Shown here piece after piece: positions 33,270 to 42,602 of a stretch of DNA of 64,000 nucleotides (positions within the stretch are counted from its first letter, which is position 1; every line of letters begins with the position of its first letter). A program made the translations under genes and the position numbers. The notes under the pieces were generated by a model, which did no database searches, had not been told where the DNA came from, and saw nothing but the letters and a program-made list of their open reading frames with translations. This DNA comes from an uncultured bacterium (lineage in GTDB: Bacteria; Elusimicrobiota; Elusimicrobia; Elusimicrobiales; Elusimicrobiaceae). The stretch lies in the NCBI GenBank assembly GCA_949291365.1, contig CASEVJ010000009.1:39234-103233 (forward strand). Reading direction: 5' to 3'.

Positions 33270-33989
33270 CTATTGCCAGCAGGTAATGACGTAGGCGGCT
33301 TCTTTGCCGTCAGACTGGCGGGTAAGCGTATGGCAGAGCATATCAGCCCCGTCTGCAAAGGCGGCTGAAGTGATGACTTCCCCGGCGCGGCATTCATTTT
33401 TAAAATGGAGCAATATTTTTTTGAGCATTTTATTTTGCGGGGCATTTTCCAAAGCCCAGGCGGCGTAATGGGTGTTGTTGACGTGTCCGTTTAAATCCAG
33501 GTCTTCCTGGCGTACTGGGATAATGACCCGTCCCGTTTCCGGTGCGCCGGCAGGCACGGGGTGTTTGAAATTCTCTTCTTCCATGACGTAGCGGGGCTGT
33601 GGCGGATTGAGAGCCAACAATTCCGCCGGGCTTTTGGTCAGGCGGCGTTTGGTTAAATCAATCAGGGCCCACCAGCTGCTGCCTCGGGCCAGGGGCTGGC
33701 CGTTGACTGTGAATATTTCAAATTCTCTGCGGCTTAAAATTTTGTCTGAAAAAGCGTGCCAGGTCTTAATTGTGATGGGCTGTTTGGCTATTTGCTGGGC
33801 CAACATTTCCAATTGCATATGGGTCAGCACCCAGGAAAGATTATGCTGTTGCAGCTGTTCCCAGCCAAAGGCAAAGGAAGCCGCGTCCAGAGCGGCAGCT
33901 TCCTGAAAGCAGCGCAACAGGGTTACCGGGCTGATATGGGCCCGTGTGTCCAGTTCATCATATCGGATATCAAACGGTTTGGTAAGCAT
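33270..33989 (-). CDS. acyl-ACP thioesterase (FatA-like)
   Basis: 239 aa from the ATG at 33989, 5 nt after GAGAGG; a GTG two codons upstream would overlap the ribosome-binding site. Tandem hot-dog fold: 'FDIRYDELDTRAHISPVTLL' opens the first half, and the second half has the hallmark 'DLDLNGHVNNTHYAAW' (catalytic Asn/His). The family releases free fatty acids from acyl-carrier protein, ending or tuning fatty-acid synthesis. Common in fermentative gut bacteria. Start-proximal 'RCFQEAAALDAAS' also matches the family. Confidence 0.9.
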   Translation of the reverse strand: MLTKPFDIRYDELDTRAHISPVTLLRCFQEAAALDAASFAFGWEQLQQHNLSWVLTHMQLEMLAQQIAKQPITIKTWHAFSDKILSRREFEIFTVNGQPLARGSSWWALIDLTKRRLTKSPAELLALNPPQPRYVMEEENFKHPVPAGAPETGRVIIPVRQEDLDLNGHVNNTHYAAWALENAPQNKMLKKILLHFKNECRAGEVITSAAFADGADMLCHTLTRQSDGKEAAYVITCWQ

Positions 33990-34162
33990 AAGCACCTCTC
34001 TTTATTATGATAGCAAAGAAAACAGCGTTTCCATATAGGAAACGGGCATCAGCAGGGCCAGAGGCGCCAGTGCGGGAAAATAAATTTTATGTATGGGTAT
34101 GGCGCGTGTGCCGGCTGATACCTCATTTCTTCGGGCGTTTACGCCGGGCCCGGCGGTGGGTT

Positions 34163-34171
34163 TGGTATAAT
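34163..34171 (+). promoter_or_regulatory. extended -10 promoter element of copA
   Basis: TGG-TATAAT, 16 nt before the ATG at 34188. An in-frame ATG at 34170 begins inside the -10 hexamer and cannot be in the mRNA, which fixes the start at 34188. No obvious CueR or CsoR operator was identified. Confidence 0.75.
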
Positions 34172-34187
34172 GAAAACGGGGGAATTT

Positions 34188-36851
34188 ATGAAGAAAAAAT
34201 TCAACATTTCCGGCATGAGCTGTGCTGCTTGTTCGGCCCGCGTGGAAAAAGCGGTCCGGACATTGCCCGGCGTGCAAAAGGCACAAGTCAACTTACTGCA
34301 AAATACACTTGAAGTGGAGTTTGACCCGCATACTACCCGCGCGGCAGATATAGTGGCGGCTGTTGAACAGGCCGGCTATGGCGCTGCAGAGAAGCCGGAG
34401 TCTGAGGGTGCCGCCGCTCCTGCGGAAAACACGGCGGCCGCACAAGAGGAAAAGGCCCTGCGTGTGCGTTTCTGGATTTCCTTGCTGTTTTTGCTCCCGC
34501 TTTTCTATATTTCCATGGGGCAGATGATTTCTTTGCCGCTTCCCGCCGCGCTTGGACGGAACCCGGGGTTGTTTGCCCTGGCGCAGTTTGTACTTTTGCT
34601 GCCCATTTTGTTTGTAAACCGCGGGATTTTTGCAAACGGTTTGAAAACACTTCTGCATGGCGCTCCTAATATGAACAGTTTGATAGCTGTCGGCTCCGGG
34701 GCGGCAGTTGTATCCGGGTTGTGGGCTTTGGGGCAGGTTTTGTTATTTATGGAACAAAAGCGCTGGACGGAGGCGTTTGAAGCGCTGCAGGGGCTGTATT
34801 TTGAATCGGCGGGGATGATTTTGACGCTGATTACGCTGGGCAAATATTTAGAGACCCGTGCCAAACGCAAAACCTCCGGAGCAATTGAACAGCTGCTCAA
34901 GCTCGCACCTAAAAAAGCGCTGCGCGTGGACAATGAAACGGAAACAGAAATAGAGGCAGCGGATATTCGGGTGGGAGATATGTTGGCGGTAAAGGCCGGT
35001 ATGTCCGTGCCGGCAGACGGTGTCCTTGTCAGCGGGCGGGGCGCAGTGGACGAAGCGGCCCTGACTGGGGAAAGTATGCCGGTGGATAAAGAAACCGGCG
35101 ATGAGGTGCGCGCCGGCACGATTAACCGGGCGGGTTATTTTCGTTTTAAGGTGACGCAAACCGGACAGCAGACCTTGCTTTGCCAGATTATCCGGCTGGT
35201 GGAAGAGGCCGCCGGCTCCAAGGCACCTATTGGACGCTTGGCCGATAAAGTAAGCGGTATTTTTGTGCCGGTGGTGATGGGGGCGGCGGCGGTAACGGCA
35301 GGCGTGTGGCTTTTGTGCGGATATGAGTGGAGCTGGGCCTTGGGCTGTGCAGTGGCGGTGTTGGTGATTTCTTGCCCGTGCGCGCTGGGGCTGGCCACTC
35401 CTACTGCGGTAATGGTAGGCACCGGGACGGGTGCGCGCAACGGTATTTTATTTAAATCTGCCGAAACGTTGGAAACCGCCCGGCTGGCAGACACTGTGGT
35501 ATGGGATAAAACGGGCACCCTGACGCAGGGAAATCCCGAAGTGACCGGCTTTTTGCTGGCGGAGGAAATAGACGAAAGGGAGTTTTGGACTTTGGCTGTA
35601 GGGGCGGAAAGCCCGTCCGAACATCCGCTTTCGCGTGCGGTGCTGCGCGCTGCGCGGGCCCGGGGGCTTGCCCCGCAGGCGGCGGAAGAATTTGAAACGC
35701 TTCCCGGCGCCGGGATATGTGCACGAGTAAACGGTCAGACGATTTTGGCGGGCAATGAGCCGCTGCTGCGGGCCCGCGCAGTGGAGATAGCGCCCCATTT
35801 CCTGCAACAGGCCCAGGTATGGGCCGAGCAAGGGCAAACGGTTATGTATTTTGCCGTGAACGGCAAGCTGGCCGGGATATTGGGGTTGGCAGATTTGCCT
35901 AAACCTTCCGCCCGCCCAGCCATGGCCCAATTGACCCGTATGGGGCTGGAGAGTATTCTTTTAAGCGGAGATAATGAACGCACAGCCCGCGCTGTTGCGG
36001 CCCGGCTGGGGATTGCCCACAGCATTGCGGAGGTTTTGCCGCAGGACAAAGAAGCAGAAATCCGCCGCCTGCAGGCGCAGGGCAAAAAGGTAATAATGGT
36101 GGGGGACGGTATTAATGACGCACCGGCGCTGGCCCGTGCCAATGTGGGAATAGCCGTGGGCGCGGGGACGGATGTGGCGCTGGAAACGGCGGACATTGTG
36201 CTGGTGAAAAATGATTTGGCGGGCGTGGCCGCGGCGGTGCGTCTTTCGCGGGCTGTTATTAAAAATATTAAGGAAAATCTGTTTTGGGCGTTTTTCTATA
36301 ATATATGCGGTATCCCGCTGGCGGCAGGCGTATTTTACCCGTGGCTTGGCTGGAAATTAAACCCGATGTTTGCGGCGGCCTGCATGAGCGTGAGCTCAGT
36401 GTTTGTGGTCAGCAATGCACTGCGTTTGCGGCGTTTTAAACCGTTTGTGACAGCAGCATATGAGCAGGTATCTGACGGACACGTTTTGGGCCGGCCCGCT
36501 TCTTCCACCGAAGGTAGCCCTGTGTTTCCATCCTCCGCAAAGGGGTTGCCTCCCGGCAATGCCGCCCAACCGTTTCAATGTGCCTGCGGGCCTACATCAG
36601 ACAATAGCGTGTCTGTACAAGAGCAGAAAGAAAAGGAGAAAACTATGGAAAAAATTATAGAAATAGAAGGTATGATGTGCGCCCACTGTGCCGGGCGCGT
36701 GGAAGCGGCGCTTGCGGCCCTGCCGGGGATAAAAGCCCGGGTGGATTTGGCGGCCAAAGCGGCTTATGTTACAGGCAATGCAGAGGATGCCGTTTTAAAA
36801 GAAACGGTGGAAAAAGCCGGCTATCAGGTGGTGGCTATCCGCCAGCTGTAA
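34188..36851 (+). CDS. copA: copper-exporting P1B-type ATPase with fused C-terminal CopZ-like domain
   Basis: 887 aa. N-terminal HMA domain with 'GMSCAACSARVEKAV'; eight membrane helices; 'ALTGESMPVDK' (actuator TGE); the metal-site 'VISCPCALGLATP' (CPC); phosphorylation motif 'WDKTGTLTQG'; 'SPSEHPLSRA' (HP); 'MVGDGINDAPALA'. This is a Cu+-exporting class. Normal CopA proteins end near 'NALRLRRFKP' (about residue 750); here about 70 residues of non-conserved linker lead into a second HMA domain beginning at Met820, 'GMMCAHCAGRVEAALA'. AAAAGGAG lies 6 nt before the codon of Met820, so a separate 68-aa chaperone could also be made. The linker looks like read-through intergenic DNA. Confidence 0.95.
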   Translation: MKKKFNISGMSCAACSARVEKAVRTLPGVQKAQVNLLQNTLEVEFDPHTTRAADIVAAVEQAGYGAAEKPESEGAAAPAENTAAAQEEKALRVRFWISLLFLLPLFYISMGQMISLPLPAALGRNPGLFALAQFVLLLPILFVNRGIFANGLKTLLHGAPNMNSLIAVGSGAAVVSGLWALGQVLLFMEQKRWTEAFEALQGLYFESAGMILTLITLGKYLETRAKRKTSGAIEQLLKLAPKKALRVDNETETEIEAADIRVGDMLAVKAGMSVPADGVLVSGRGAVDEAALTGESMPVDKETGDEVRAGTINRAGYFRFKVTQTGQQTLLCQIIRLVEEAAGSKAPIGRLADKVSGIFVPVVMGAAAVTAGVWLLCGYEWSWALGCAVAVLVISCPCALGLATPTAVMVGTGTGARNGILFKSAETLETARLADTVVWDKTGTLTQGNPEVTGFLLAEEIDEREFWTLAVGAESPSEHPLSRAVLRAARARGLAPQAAEEFETLPGAGICARVNGQTILAGNEPLLRARAVEIAPHFLQQAQVWAEQGQTVMYFAVNGKLAGILGLADLPKPSARPAMAQLTRMGLESILLSGDNERTARAVAARLGIAHSIAEVLPQDKEAEIRRLQAQGKKVIMVGDGINDAPALARANVGIAVGAGTDVALETADIVLVKNDLAGVAAAVRLSRAVIKNIKENLFWAFFYNICGIPLAAGVFYPWLGWKLNPMFAAACMSVSSVFVVSNALRLRRFKPFVTAAYEQVSDGHVLGRPASSTEGSPVFPSSAKGLPPGNAAQPFQCACGPTSDNSVSVQEQKEKEKTMEKIIEIEGMMCAHCAGRVEAALAALPGIKARVDLAAKAAYVTGNAEDAVLKETVEKAGYQVVAIRQL
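36645..36851 (+). CDS. possible internally initiated CopZ-like copper chaperone (in frame with copA)
   Basis: 68 aa, the same reading frame as the end of copA, starting at the ATG at 36645 with the strong ribosome-binding site AAAAGGAG (36631-36638). The product 'MEKIIEIEGMMCAHCAGR' is a complete HMA domain with the CxxC (CAHC) copper site and the usual 68-70 residue length of a stand-alone CopZ. Production of a free chaperone from within copA is known in E. coli by frameshifting; here internal initiation would do it. Independent translation is an inference. Confidence 0.5.
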   Translation: MEKIIEIEGMMCAHCAGRVEAALAALPGIKARVDLAAKAAYVTGNAEDAVLKETVEKAGYQVVAIRQL

Positions 36852-36907
36852 GAAGCTGTTTTGGATATAATGCGGAGAGAAATAAAAAGAATTTTTTGAA
36901 TATTTTT

Positions 36908-36916
36908 TGTTACAAT
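36908..36916 (+). promoter_or_regulatory. extended -10 element of the prepilin gene at 36.9 kb
   Basis: TGT-TACAAT ending exactly 6 nt before the ATG at 36923, without SD. Confidence 0.5.
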
Positions 36917-36922
36917 CAATTT

Positions 36923-37444
36923 ATGAATAACATAAAAAATGTTTTCCGTGCCAAAAACTGCCCTCAAAAAGCAAGCGGTTTTACACTGATAGAGCTTTTG
37001 GTAATCGTGTTGATTATCGGCATATTGGCAGCGGTGGCGCTGCCGTATTATGAGAAAGCGGTGCTTTCCAGCCGCTTCTCGGAGGCGTTTGTCAATTTGA
37101 AAACGATTTCCGAAGGCGTGCAGCTGTGCGAAATGAATCAAGGCCAAGGCAGCAGATATTGTATATATCCTGCCAATTTGGATGTGCAATTGCCTTTTGA
37201 CGCCACTACTGGCAACTGTTTTACTCGAACGAAAAATTTTTCTTTTTGTATAGATATGGGCGGATTAAATGACGAAGATACCATGGCTGTAGCCAGCTAT
37301 CAGCAGGCGGAAGTTTGCGTTTGCGTTCACCGCGACGGCAAATTTGTGTTTGCCAAAGACGGCGGTTGCTCTAATGGTAAATCCATAGATTATGATTTGG
37401 AAGAATTGCTGTCTATACCGGAAGGTTCGTGCAACTGCTGCTAA
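36923..37444 (+). CDS. type IV pilin-like prepilin (pseudopilin)
   Basis: 173 aa. A 19-residue basic leader ends at 'KASG', followed by the prepilin-peptidase motif 'FTLIELLVIVLIIGILAAVA' with the invariant Glu at position +5; the hydrophobic helix leads to 'LPYYEKAVLSSRFSEA', typical of major-pilin/pseudopilin N-domains. The globular C-terminal part has several Cys (ending 'CNCC'), compatible with a disulfide-stabilised loop. Many such genes occur per genome in Elusimicrobiota. The reading frame extends upstream into copA DNA but only the ATG at 36923 gives a prepilin leader. Single gene; promoter is directly at the start. Confidence 0.88.
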   Translation: MNNIKNVFRAKNCPQKASGFTLIELLVIVLIIGILAAVALPYYEKAVLSSRFSEAFVNLKTISEGVQLCEMNQGQGSRYCIYPANLDVQLPFDATTGNCFTRTKNFSFCIDMGGLNDEDTMAVASYQQAEVCVCVHRDGKFVFAKDGGCSNGKSIDYDLEELLSIPEGSCNCC

Positions 37445-37487
37445 AGCAGCGGCATACCTACATTTGCTTGCATGGCAAAACATACAC

Positions 37488-37513
37488 AACGGGCCCGGTA
37501 TAGGGCCCGTTTA
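37488..37513 (+). terminator. intrinsic terminator of the prepilin gene
   Basis: AACGGGCCC-GGTATA-GGGCCCGTT (37488-37511), then TATT. Confidence 0.75.
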
Positions 37514-37521
37514 TTATATGG

Positions 37522-37551
37522 AAAACCCCGGGCTTTTGCCCGGGGTTTTAT
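37522..37551. terminator. bidirectional terminator between the prepilin gene and deoB
   Basis: AAAACCCCGGGC-TTTT-GCCCGGGGTTTT (37522-37549), with A-run and T-run; ends both convergent transcripts. Confidence 0.9.
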
Positions 37552-38760
37552 TTATTCGTTTAAGAAGCTTTTACCTGTGAGCAGCGCCGGAAGCCCCAGA
37601 TAATCTGCGGCTGTTTGGCCCAGGTCGGCATAACTTTTCCGCTCCCCGATAAAGCCCGGTTTGACGTTTTTGCCAAACATCAGCACGGGCACATGTTCAC
37701 GGGTATGGTCGGTACCTTTGTAGGTAGGGTCGCAGCCGTGGTCTGCAGTAATAAAGACAATATCGTCCTCTTTAAGCAAGGCCGCCAGCTCCGGCAGGCG
37801 GGAGTCAAAATATTCCAGCCCTTTAGCGTATCCTTCGGTGTCGCGGCGGTGGCCCCAAGTCATGTCAAAGTCTACAAAGTTGGTGAAAATAATGCTGTTG
37901 TCCGGTGCGGTTTTCACTTCCTGCAGGGTCACGTTCCACAGTTCTTCCAGCCCTGACGCTTTCACCGCTCGCGTGATGCCGCAATGGGCAAATATATCCG
38001 CTATTTTCCCCACGGAAATTACATTTCCGCCCGCATTTTTCATCATATCTAATAACGTTTCATGCGGCGGGGTGACGGAATAATCGTGGCGGTTTTTGGT
38101 GCGTGTAAATTCGCCTTTTTTTTCGCCGACAAAAGGCCGCGCAATCACGCGGGCAATGTTATAGGGTTTTAAATGTTTAAACGCAATTTCGCATACCTGG
38201 TACAGCCGCTCCAGTCCAAAATGTTGTTCGTGCGCGGCAATCTGGAATACACTGTCGGCCGAAGTATAGCAGATAGGTTTGCCGGTTTGGATATGTTCTT
38301 CGCCCAGTTCCTCAATGATGACCGTGCCGGAAGCTGCCTTATTGCCCAAAATGCCGGGCAAGGTGGCCTCCTGGCAGATTTTTTCTATCAGTTCCAGCGG
38401 GAACGACGGATACTCCGGTTTAAAATATCCCCAGTCAAAAGTTACCGGCACGCCGGCCATTTCCCAATGGCCCGAAGAGGTGTCTTTGCCTTTGCTGACC
38501 TCTTTCATGTATCCGTATTTGGCGGGCAGATGCAACGTTGCGGCGGGTTGTGCGCCGGCGGCAATGGGCTTTCCGGTAGACGCTTCTGCCGCTTTAAACA
38601 GCCCCAGTGAGGCCAAATTGGGCAGTTTGATTTTGCCGCGTGCGGAGGCAATGTGCCCCAGTGTGTCGGCTCCCTGGTCGCCAAATTGAGCGGCGTCTTC
38701 CGCTCCGCCGATGCCAAAAGAATCCATCATCAGAATAATTACCCGTCCTTTTTGCGCCAT
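37552..38760 (-). CDS. deoB: phosphopentomutase
   Basis: 402 aa, Mn-dependent enzyme of the alkaline-phosphatase superfamily that interconverts ribose-1-phosphate and ribose-5-phosphate in nucleoside salvage. '[16 protein letters not shown]' opens the metal site, '[13 protein letters not shown]' carries the Thr that is phosphorylated, and '[20 protein letters not shown]' gives the second-site Asp/His ligands. Length and motifs are canonical. AAGGAG precedes the start. Confidence 0.96.
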   Translation of the reverse strand: MAQKGRVIILMMDSFGIGGAEDAAQFGDQGADTLGHIASARGKIKLPNLASLGLFKAAEASTGKPIAAGAQPAATLHLPAKYGYMKEVSKGKDTSSGHWEMAGVPVTFDWGYFKPEYPSFPLELIEKICQEATLPGILGNKAASGTVIIEELGEEHIQTGKPICYTSADSVFQIAAHEQHFGLERLYQVCEIAFKHLKPYNIARVIARPFVGEKKGEFTRTKNRHDYSVTPPHETLLDMMKNAGGNVISVGKIADIFAHCGITRAVKASGLEELWNVTLQEVKTAPDNSIIFTNFVDFDMTWGHRRDTEGYAKGLEYFDSRLPELAALLKEDDIVFITADHGCDPTYKGTDHTREHVPVLMFGKNVKPGFIGERKSYADLGQTAADYLGLPALLTGKSFLNE

Positions 38761-38898
38761 ACATGCTCCTTGATATATGTGTTTGTAAATTCCCGCAGCC
38801 GGCGGATAAAGAGCGGCCTGGGGTGGGTTTTCTTACTCTAGCAAATTAATTCTTTTCTTCCAAGCCCATAAATTCCGTACTCGCGCCTAAAAAATCTG

Positions 38899-38904
38899 TA
38901 TAAT
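38899..38904 (+). promoter_or_regulatory. -10 box of the autotransporter gene
   Basis: TATAAT 33 nt before the ATG at 38938, with GCGGAGGAG as ribosome-binding site. Confidence 0.6.
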
Positions 38905-38937
38905 GGACATAGAGTTATTTTTTAAGCGGAGGAGCGC

Positions 38938-41655
38938 ATGAAAAATTTTGTGATAGTGTGCATGACGGCTGTTTTGGTTGGCTCCGGCACGGCGGTCTGG
39001 GCCGGAAGCGGCAACAGCGGAACGTATAACGTTTCCCAAAAAATTTACAACGAAATTATCCGGGCGGATTATGAAGACAATGAAGAAGATGAGATAGACA
39101 GTTATAGCAATAAGCTTACAGTCAGCGCGGGAACTTTTAACGGTAATATTGTCACCGGGGAAAGTGAAAATGGGGACGCTTACCAGAACGATTTGAATGT
39201 AACTGGCGGCACGATTAATTCGGCCCATCTTAAAGCAGGTGTGTCGCAAAAAGGGGAAGCCCACGATAATACGCTGGTGGTGCGCAATGTGACGGTGCAG
39301 GCCAATATTGTGGCAGGAGAAGGGGCCACCAATGCCAAGGATAATACCGCTACGCTGGAAAATACTGCCGTCAATTATAACAGCACTACGCAAAACCAAG
39401 TTATCGCCGGCAAAGGATATTCCGGTGATGTGGAGTATAACTATTTAAACATTGGGGCCGGTTCCGTGCTGGACACTACTGCCGCGGCAGGATACAGCGA
39501 AGGGACGGCGGACGTTTTTTATAATACGGTTACCGTATACGGAGCCAGCAACATTAACAATACTTCCGGCTCCAACGCGGTATTTGGCGGCTACTCTAAA
39601 GAAGGAGATGTATACAATAACCAAATTACCTTTAAAGACGCCGGGATGGTGGCTTCGGATTTATACGGCGGCTACAGCAATTCCGCCGCGGCAGAGTACA
39701 ATTTAGTGCTGGTAAACGGAGCCAGTATTTCCGGCGATGTATACGGCGGATATACCGCGGCCGGGGAACAGGCCTATGAGAACGAAGTGCGCCTTAACAG
39801 CGGCAGCGCTTCCGGCATTTTGGCTGGCGGCTGGTCAGAAGGAACGGGTAAGGCCTATGGCAATAAAGTGACGGTGTTTTCGGGCGCTTCGTTGGATGCA
39901 ACGGCCCAAGTTTACGGCGGTTATGCCGCCCAAGGAGATGCCCAGTCCAATAAGGCCGTGATAAATGCGGCTTCTGCCGGTCAAGAGGCCTATGGCGGGT
40001 ATTCTGAAAGCGGGGCGGTCTCCAAAAACACCTTAACCATTGCGGGTGCAAGTTCGGGCGGCCAGCTGCTGGCGGGCGGTTATGCGGCGGCTGGTGCGGC
40101 GTCTGGCAATACGCTGTCCGTTTCTGATGTGAATTTGACGTCGGCCGGTCAAATGTATGGCGGATATGGCGCGGCGGAAGCATCTGGCAACACCCTCTCC
40201 GTGTCTAATATGCCCATGCTGGCTTCCACCTTGTATGGCGGCTATTCAGACGGTGCGGCTTCGGGCAACAGCGTCAGCGTTTCTGCCGGAAAGGTGACGG
40301 GCAATATATATGGCGGTTATTCAACGGGTGCAGAAGCGTCTGGCAATACCGTTACGCTCAAAGATGTTACCGTGGACGGAGATGTATATGCCGGCTATAC
40401 GGAAGCGGCGGATGCAGCTACCAATAATAATACGCTGGTGATTTCGGGTATGACCCAGATTACCGGGGATTTTTATGGGGGCAACGGCGCTACTTCTACC
40501 GGCAATGCTCTTTTGCTTGATGATTATTCCGGTACGGTGGGCGCTATTAATAATTTTGACAAAATTACTTTGCGCGGGTTATCCAATCAGGTTACGTTTA
40601 CCGAAGATGTACAAAATGTAAATGTGGTGTTATATGGTAAACCTTCTGACGTTTCCCAAACTTTGGCCTACACCACTGCCGATTCTACACTGGTGCTGAC
40701 CAATAATGCATTGGGTGCTTATGAATATACATTGGAAAAGGTGGCTGCCGGCGGGCGCACGGCGTGGAACGTGACAGGCGGATATCAAAACGAGTTAGCC
40801 AAACCCTATGCCCAGGCCCAGCTGGCGGGGCTGGCTTTGGCAGTGCAGGGGGGAGATATGCTCTCTGCTGCGTTTGATGAAGCGGTGCGCGTAAGAACGG
40901 ATAATGATTCGTTTGGCGGCGTACAGTTCTATGACAATTCCTATGAAACCGGAAGCGGCTTTGATATGCAGAGCTTGGTGGTGCAGGGCGGCCGCTGGTG
41001 GAAAAAAGGAGAAACGGTGCTGGGGCTGTTTGGCCAGTATGCCCACGGCCATTACTCCACCGATCCCAAAGAAGCCAGCGGCGATATAGACACCGTTGCT
41101 TTGGGCGGATTTTTATTGCTGCCTTACAGTGAGCAGGGCCGCTTTGAAGCGACGCTGAAAGCCGGGTACCAGACCGGGGATTTTGATTCTTCAGAGCTTT
41201 CTTCTACGTTAGATAAAAAAGGTTTTTACGGTGGGCTTTCGGCCGGGTTAGTGCAGAATGTGTCTTTCCTGCAGCTTTACGGCAAGCTGGATTGGCTGTA
41301 TTTGGCGGGAGATGATATGCACGATAATTTGGGGCAGTCTCTGGAATTTAAAGACGTGTATAGTTTAAGCGGCAAAGTGGGCGCCCGCTTTAATTTTGGC
41401 ACGCTGGCTAACCGCTACCAACCTTATTTGGGCATAGCCGGTATTTATGAAATGGACGGAGACAGCAATGTCCGTCTGGACGGACATAAAATAACCAGTG
41501 TGGATATGGGCGGGTTAACCGGCCAGGCCGAATTGGGCGTGAGCTATGAGAACAATGAAACGCTAATGCCTATGAAATCCAGTCTTTCCGTTTTTGGACT
41601 GACGGGGCAGGCAGAAGGGTGGGGTGCCAATATACGGCTGGCATTCTCGTTTTAA
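38938..41655 (+). CDS. autotransporter-like outer-membrane protein with repetitive passenger
   Basis: 905 aa. A signal peptide ends near 'GTAVWAGS'. Residues about 60-560 form a beta-helix-like passenger built from imperfect 20-30 residue repeats of the type 'G.N.VTV...G....D.YGGYS', with 'YGGY' or 'AGGY' recurring more than ten times. The C-terminal ~270 residues are an autotransporter beta-barrel ('MQSLVVQGGRWWKKGETVLG', 'LFGQYAHGHY') ending 'NIRLAFSF', with the terminal aromatic required for BamA. No protease or adhesin motif is seen in the passenger; a surface role (adhesion or coat) is inferred. The gene is alone, with its own terminator. Confidence 0.9.
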   Translation: MKNFVIVCMTAVLVGSGTAVWAGSGNSGTYNVSQKIYNEIIRADYEDNEEDEIDSYSNKLTVSAGTFNGNIVTGESENGDAYQNDLNVTGGTINSAHLKAGVSQKGEAHDNTLVVRNVTVQANIVAGEGATNAKDNTATLENTAVNYNSTTQNQVIAGKGYSGDVEYNYLNIGAGSVLDTTAAAGYSEGTADVFYNTVTVYGASNINNTSGSNAVFGGYSKEGDVYNNQITFKDAGMVASDLYGGYSNSAAAEYNLVLVNGASISGDVYGGYTAAGEQAYENEVRLNSGSASGILAGGWSEGTGKAYGNKVTVFSGASLDATAQVYGGYAAQGDAQSNKAVINAASAGQEAYGGYSESGAVSKNTLTIAGASSGGQLLAGGYAAAGAASGNTLSVSDVNLTSAGQMYGGYGAAEASGNTLSVSNMPMLASTLYGGYSDGAASGNSVSVSAGKVTGNIYGGYSTGAEASGNTVTLKDVTVDGDVYAGYTEAADAATNNNTLVISGMTQITGDFYGGNGATSTGNALLLDDYSGTVGAINNFDKITLRGLSNQVTFTEDVQNVNVVLYGKPSDVSQTLAYTTADSTLVLTNNALGAYEYTLEKVAAGGRTAWNVTGGYQNELAKPYAQAQLAGLALAVQGGDMLSAAFDEAVRVRTDNDSFGGVQFYDNSYETGSGFDMQSLVVQGGRWWKKGETVLGLFGQYAHGHYSTDPKEASGDIDTVALGGFLLLPYSEQGRFEATLKAGYQTGDFDSSELSSTLDKKGFYGGLSAGLVQNVSFLQLYGKLDWLYLAGDDMHDNLGQSLEFKDVYSLSGKVGARFNFGTLANRYQPYLGIAGIYEMDGDSNVRLDGHKITSVDMGGLTGQAELGVSYENNETLMPMKSSLSVFGLTGQAEGWGANIRLAFSF

Positions 41656-41660
41656 CAACA

Positions 41661-41688
41661 AAAACCCCGGCTTTGGCCGGGGTTTTTG
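41661..41688 (+). terminator. intrinsic terminator of the autotransporter gene
   Basis: AAAACCCCGGC-TTTG-GCCGGGGTTTT (41661-41686), then TGG. Confidence 0.85.
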
Positions 41689-41794
41689 GTAAATGGAGAA
41701 ATAATCTGCTAAAGCGTCTTTTCGTACGCGCGCGTTTCATGCTAAACTATATACAACTAATTTAAAAGCCGACAGATAAACAAAGGAGCGGAAG

Positions 41795-42577
41795 ATGAAT
41801 AAGGCCTATGAGACGATGAGGGGTTTTTGGCTGGATGTAGACAATTTGCAGCACAAAAAAGAAGTGCCGCTTTTGACTGCGCGGAAGATTTGTATAGCCG
41901 GTGTGGAAATGGCCGCGCAGGACAGGCAGGGCAGCGTAAAAAATTTGATGATAGCGGCATCTTCGCTGGGAAATGCCAGTGTGTATTTTGAAAATAACAG
42001 CCCCAGCGGGCTAGGCGGCTTTACGGGGGGCTCCAGCAGCGGGCCCGTGCGGGACAAAGCGCTTCGCCTGATGCAGGCCGCGGCCGCCGCGGCTGCGGCG
42101 GATAAGCTGCCGTCCGCTGCGGAAGTGATGGCTCCTAACGCCCCAGAGCAGGTTACGCTTTTTGCTTTGTCCGGAGACGGGCAGATTTACGCGCAACAAT
42201 TGCCGGAAGCTCAAGCCCGCAATCCGGAAAATGATTTGTATCCGTTTTTTGCATACAGCCAGCAACTGTTGGGGGCTTTCCGCACAGAACAGGAAGAGGC
42301 CTCCGCCAGCAAGCCGGCGCAAGCACAAACCCAAACAACGGCTCCTTCGGCCGGTTCTAATCCGGAAAAAGAACCGTCTGCCCAACTCTCCCAATCAGGC
42401 GTTTCTAATTTGCAGGCGCCCCAAGGGCCGGAAACGGCTGCGGCTACAGCTGCAGCTACAGCTGCAGGAACACAGGGCTCTGCTGCGGCTGAAAATACCG
42501 CGCCGGATCAAACAACCGTACCGGCGCCGCTTCATATAGTACCATCTCCCACACCGGATACGGAAAAAGAGGCATAA
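41795..42577 (+). CDS. protein of unknown function with a low-complexity Ala/Pro/Gln tail
   Basis: 260 aa, no signal peptide. AAAGGAG is well placed before the ATG. Residues 1-155 look folded ('MNKAYETMRGFWLDVDNLQ', 'LTARKICIAGVEMAAQDRQG', then a Gly/Ser loop and an Ala-rich helix); residues about 160-260 are low-complexity (Ala, Pro, Gln, Thr, Glu), including an Ala-Thr tract. No family recognised. It lies 25 nt upstream of a GGDEF/EAL gene on the same strand, so the two could be cotranscribed, but a -10-like TATAAA sits between them. Confidence 0.75.
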   Translation: MNKAYETMRGFWLDVDNLQHKKEVPLLTARKICIAGVEMAAQDRQGSVKNLMIAASSLGNASVYFENNSPSGLGGFTGGSSSGPVRDKALRLMQAAAAAAAADKLPSAAEVMAPNAPEQVTLFALSGDGQIYAQQLPEAQARNPENDLYPFFAYSQQLLGAFRTEQEEASASKPAQAQTQTTAPSAGSNPEKEPSAQLSQSGVSNLQAPQGPETAAATAAATAAGTQGSAAAENTAPDQTTVPAPLHIVPSPTPDTEKEA

Positions 42578-42602
42578 AACAACTGTATAAAGCAATGTAA
42601 AT

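Noticed and set aside
32981..33445. 154-codon minus-strand frame before the CorC-like gene
   Set aside because: Overlaps the thioesterase gene in another frame and crosses its terminator; Pro/Arg/Cys-rich noise.
34170..34187. Alternative upstream ATG for copA
   Set aside because: It begins inside the TATAAT -10 hexamer and so would not be in the transcript.
36677..36922. Upstream extension of the prepilin reading frame into copA DNA
   Set aside because: Would bury the prepilin leader behind ~80 unrelated residues; the ATG at 36923 gives a proper leader peptide and has a -10 box directly upstream.
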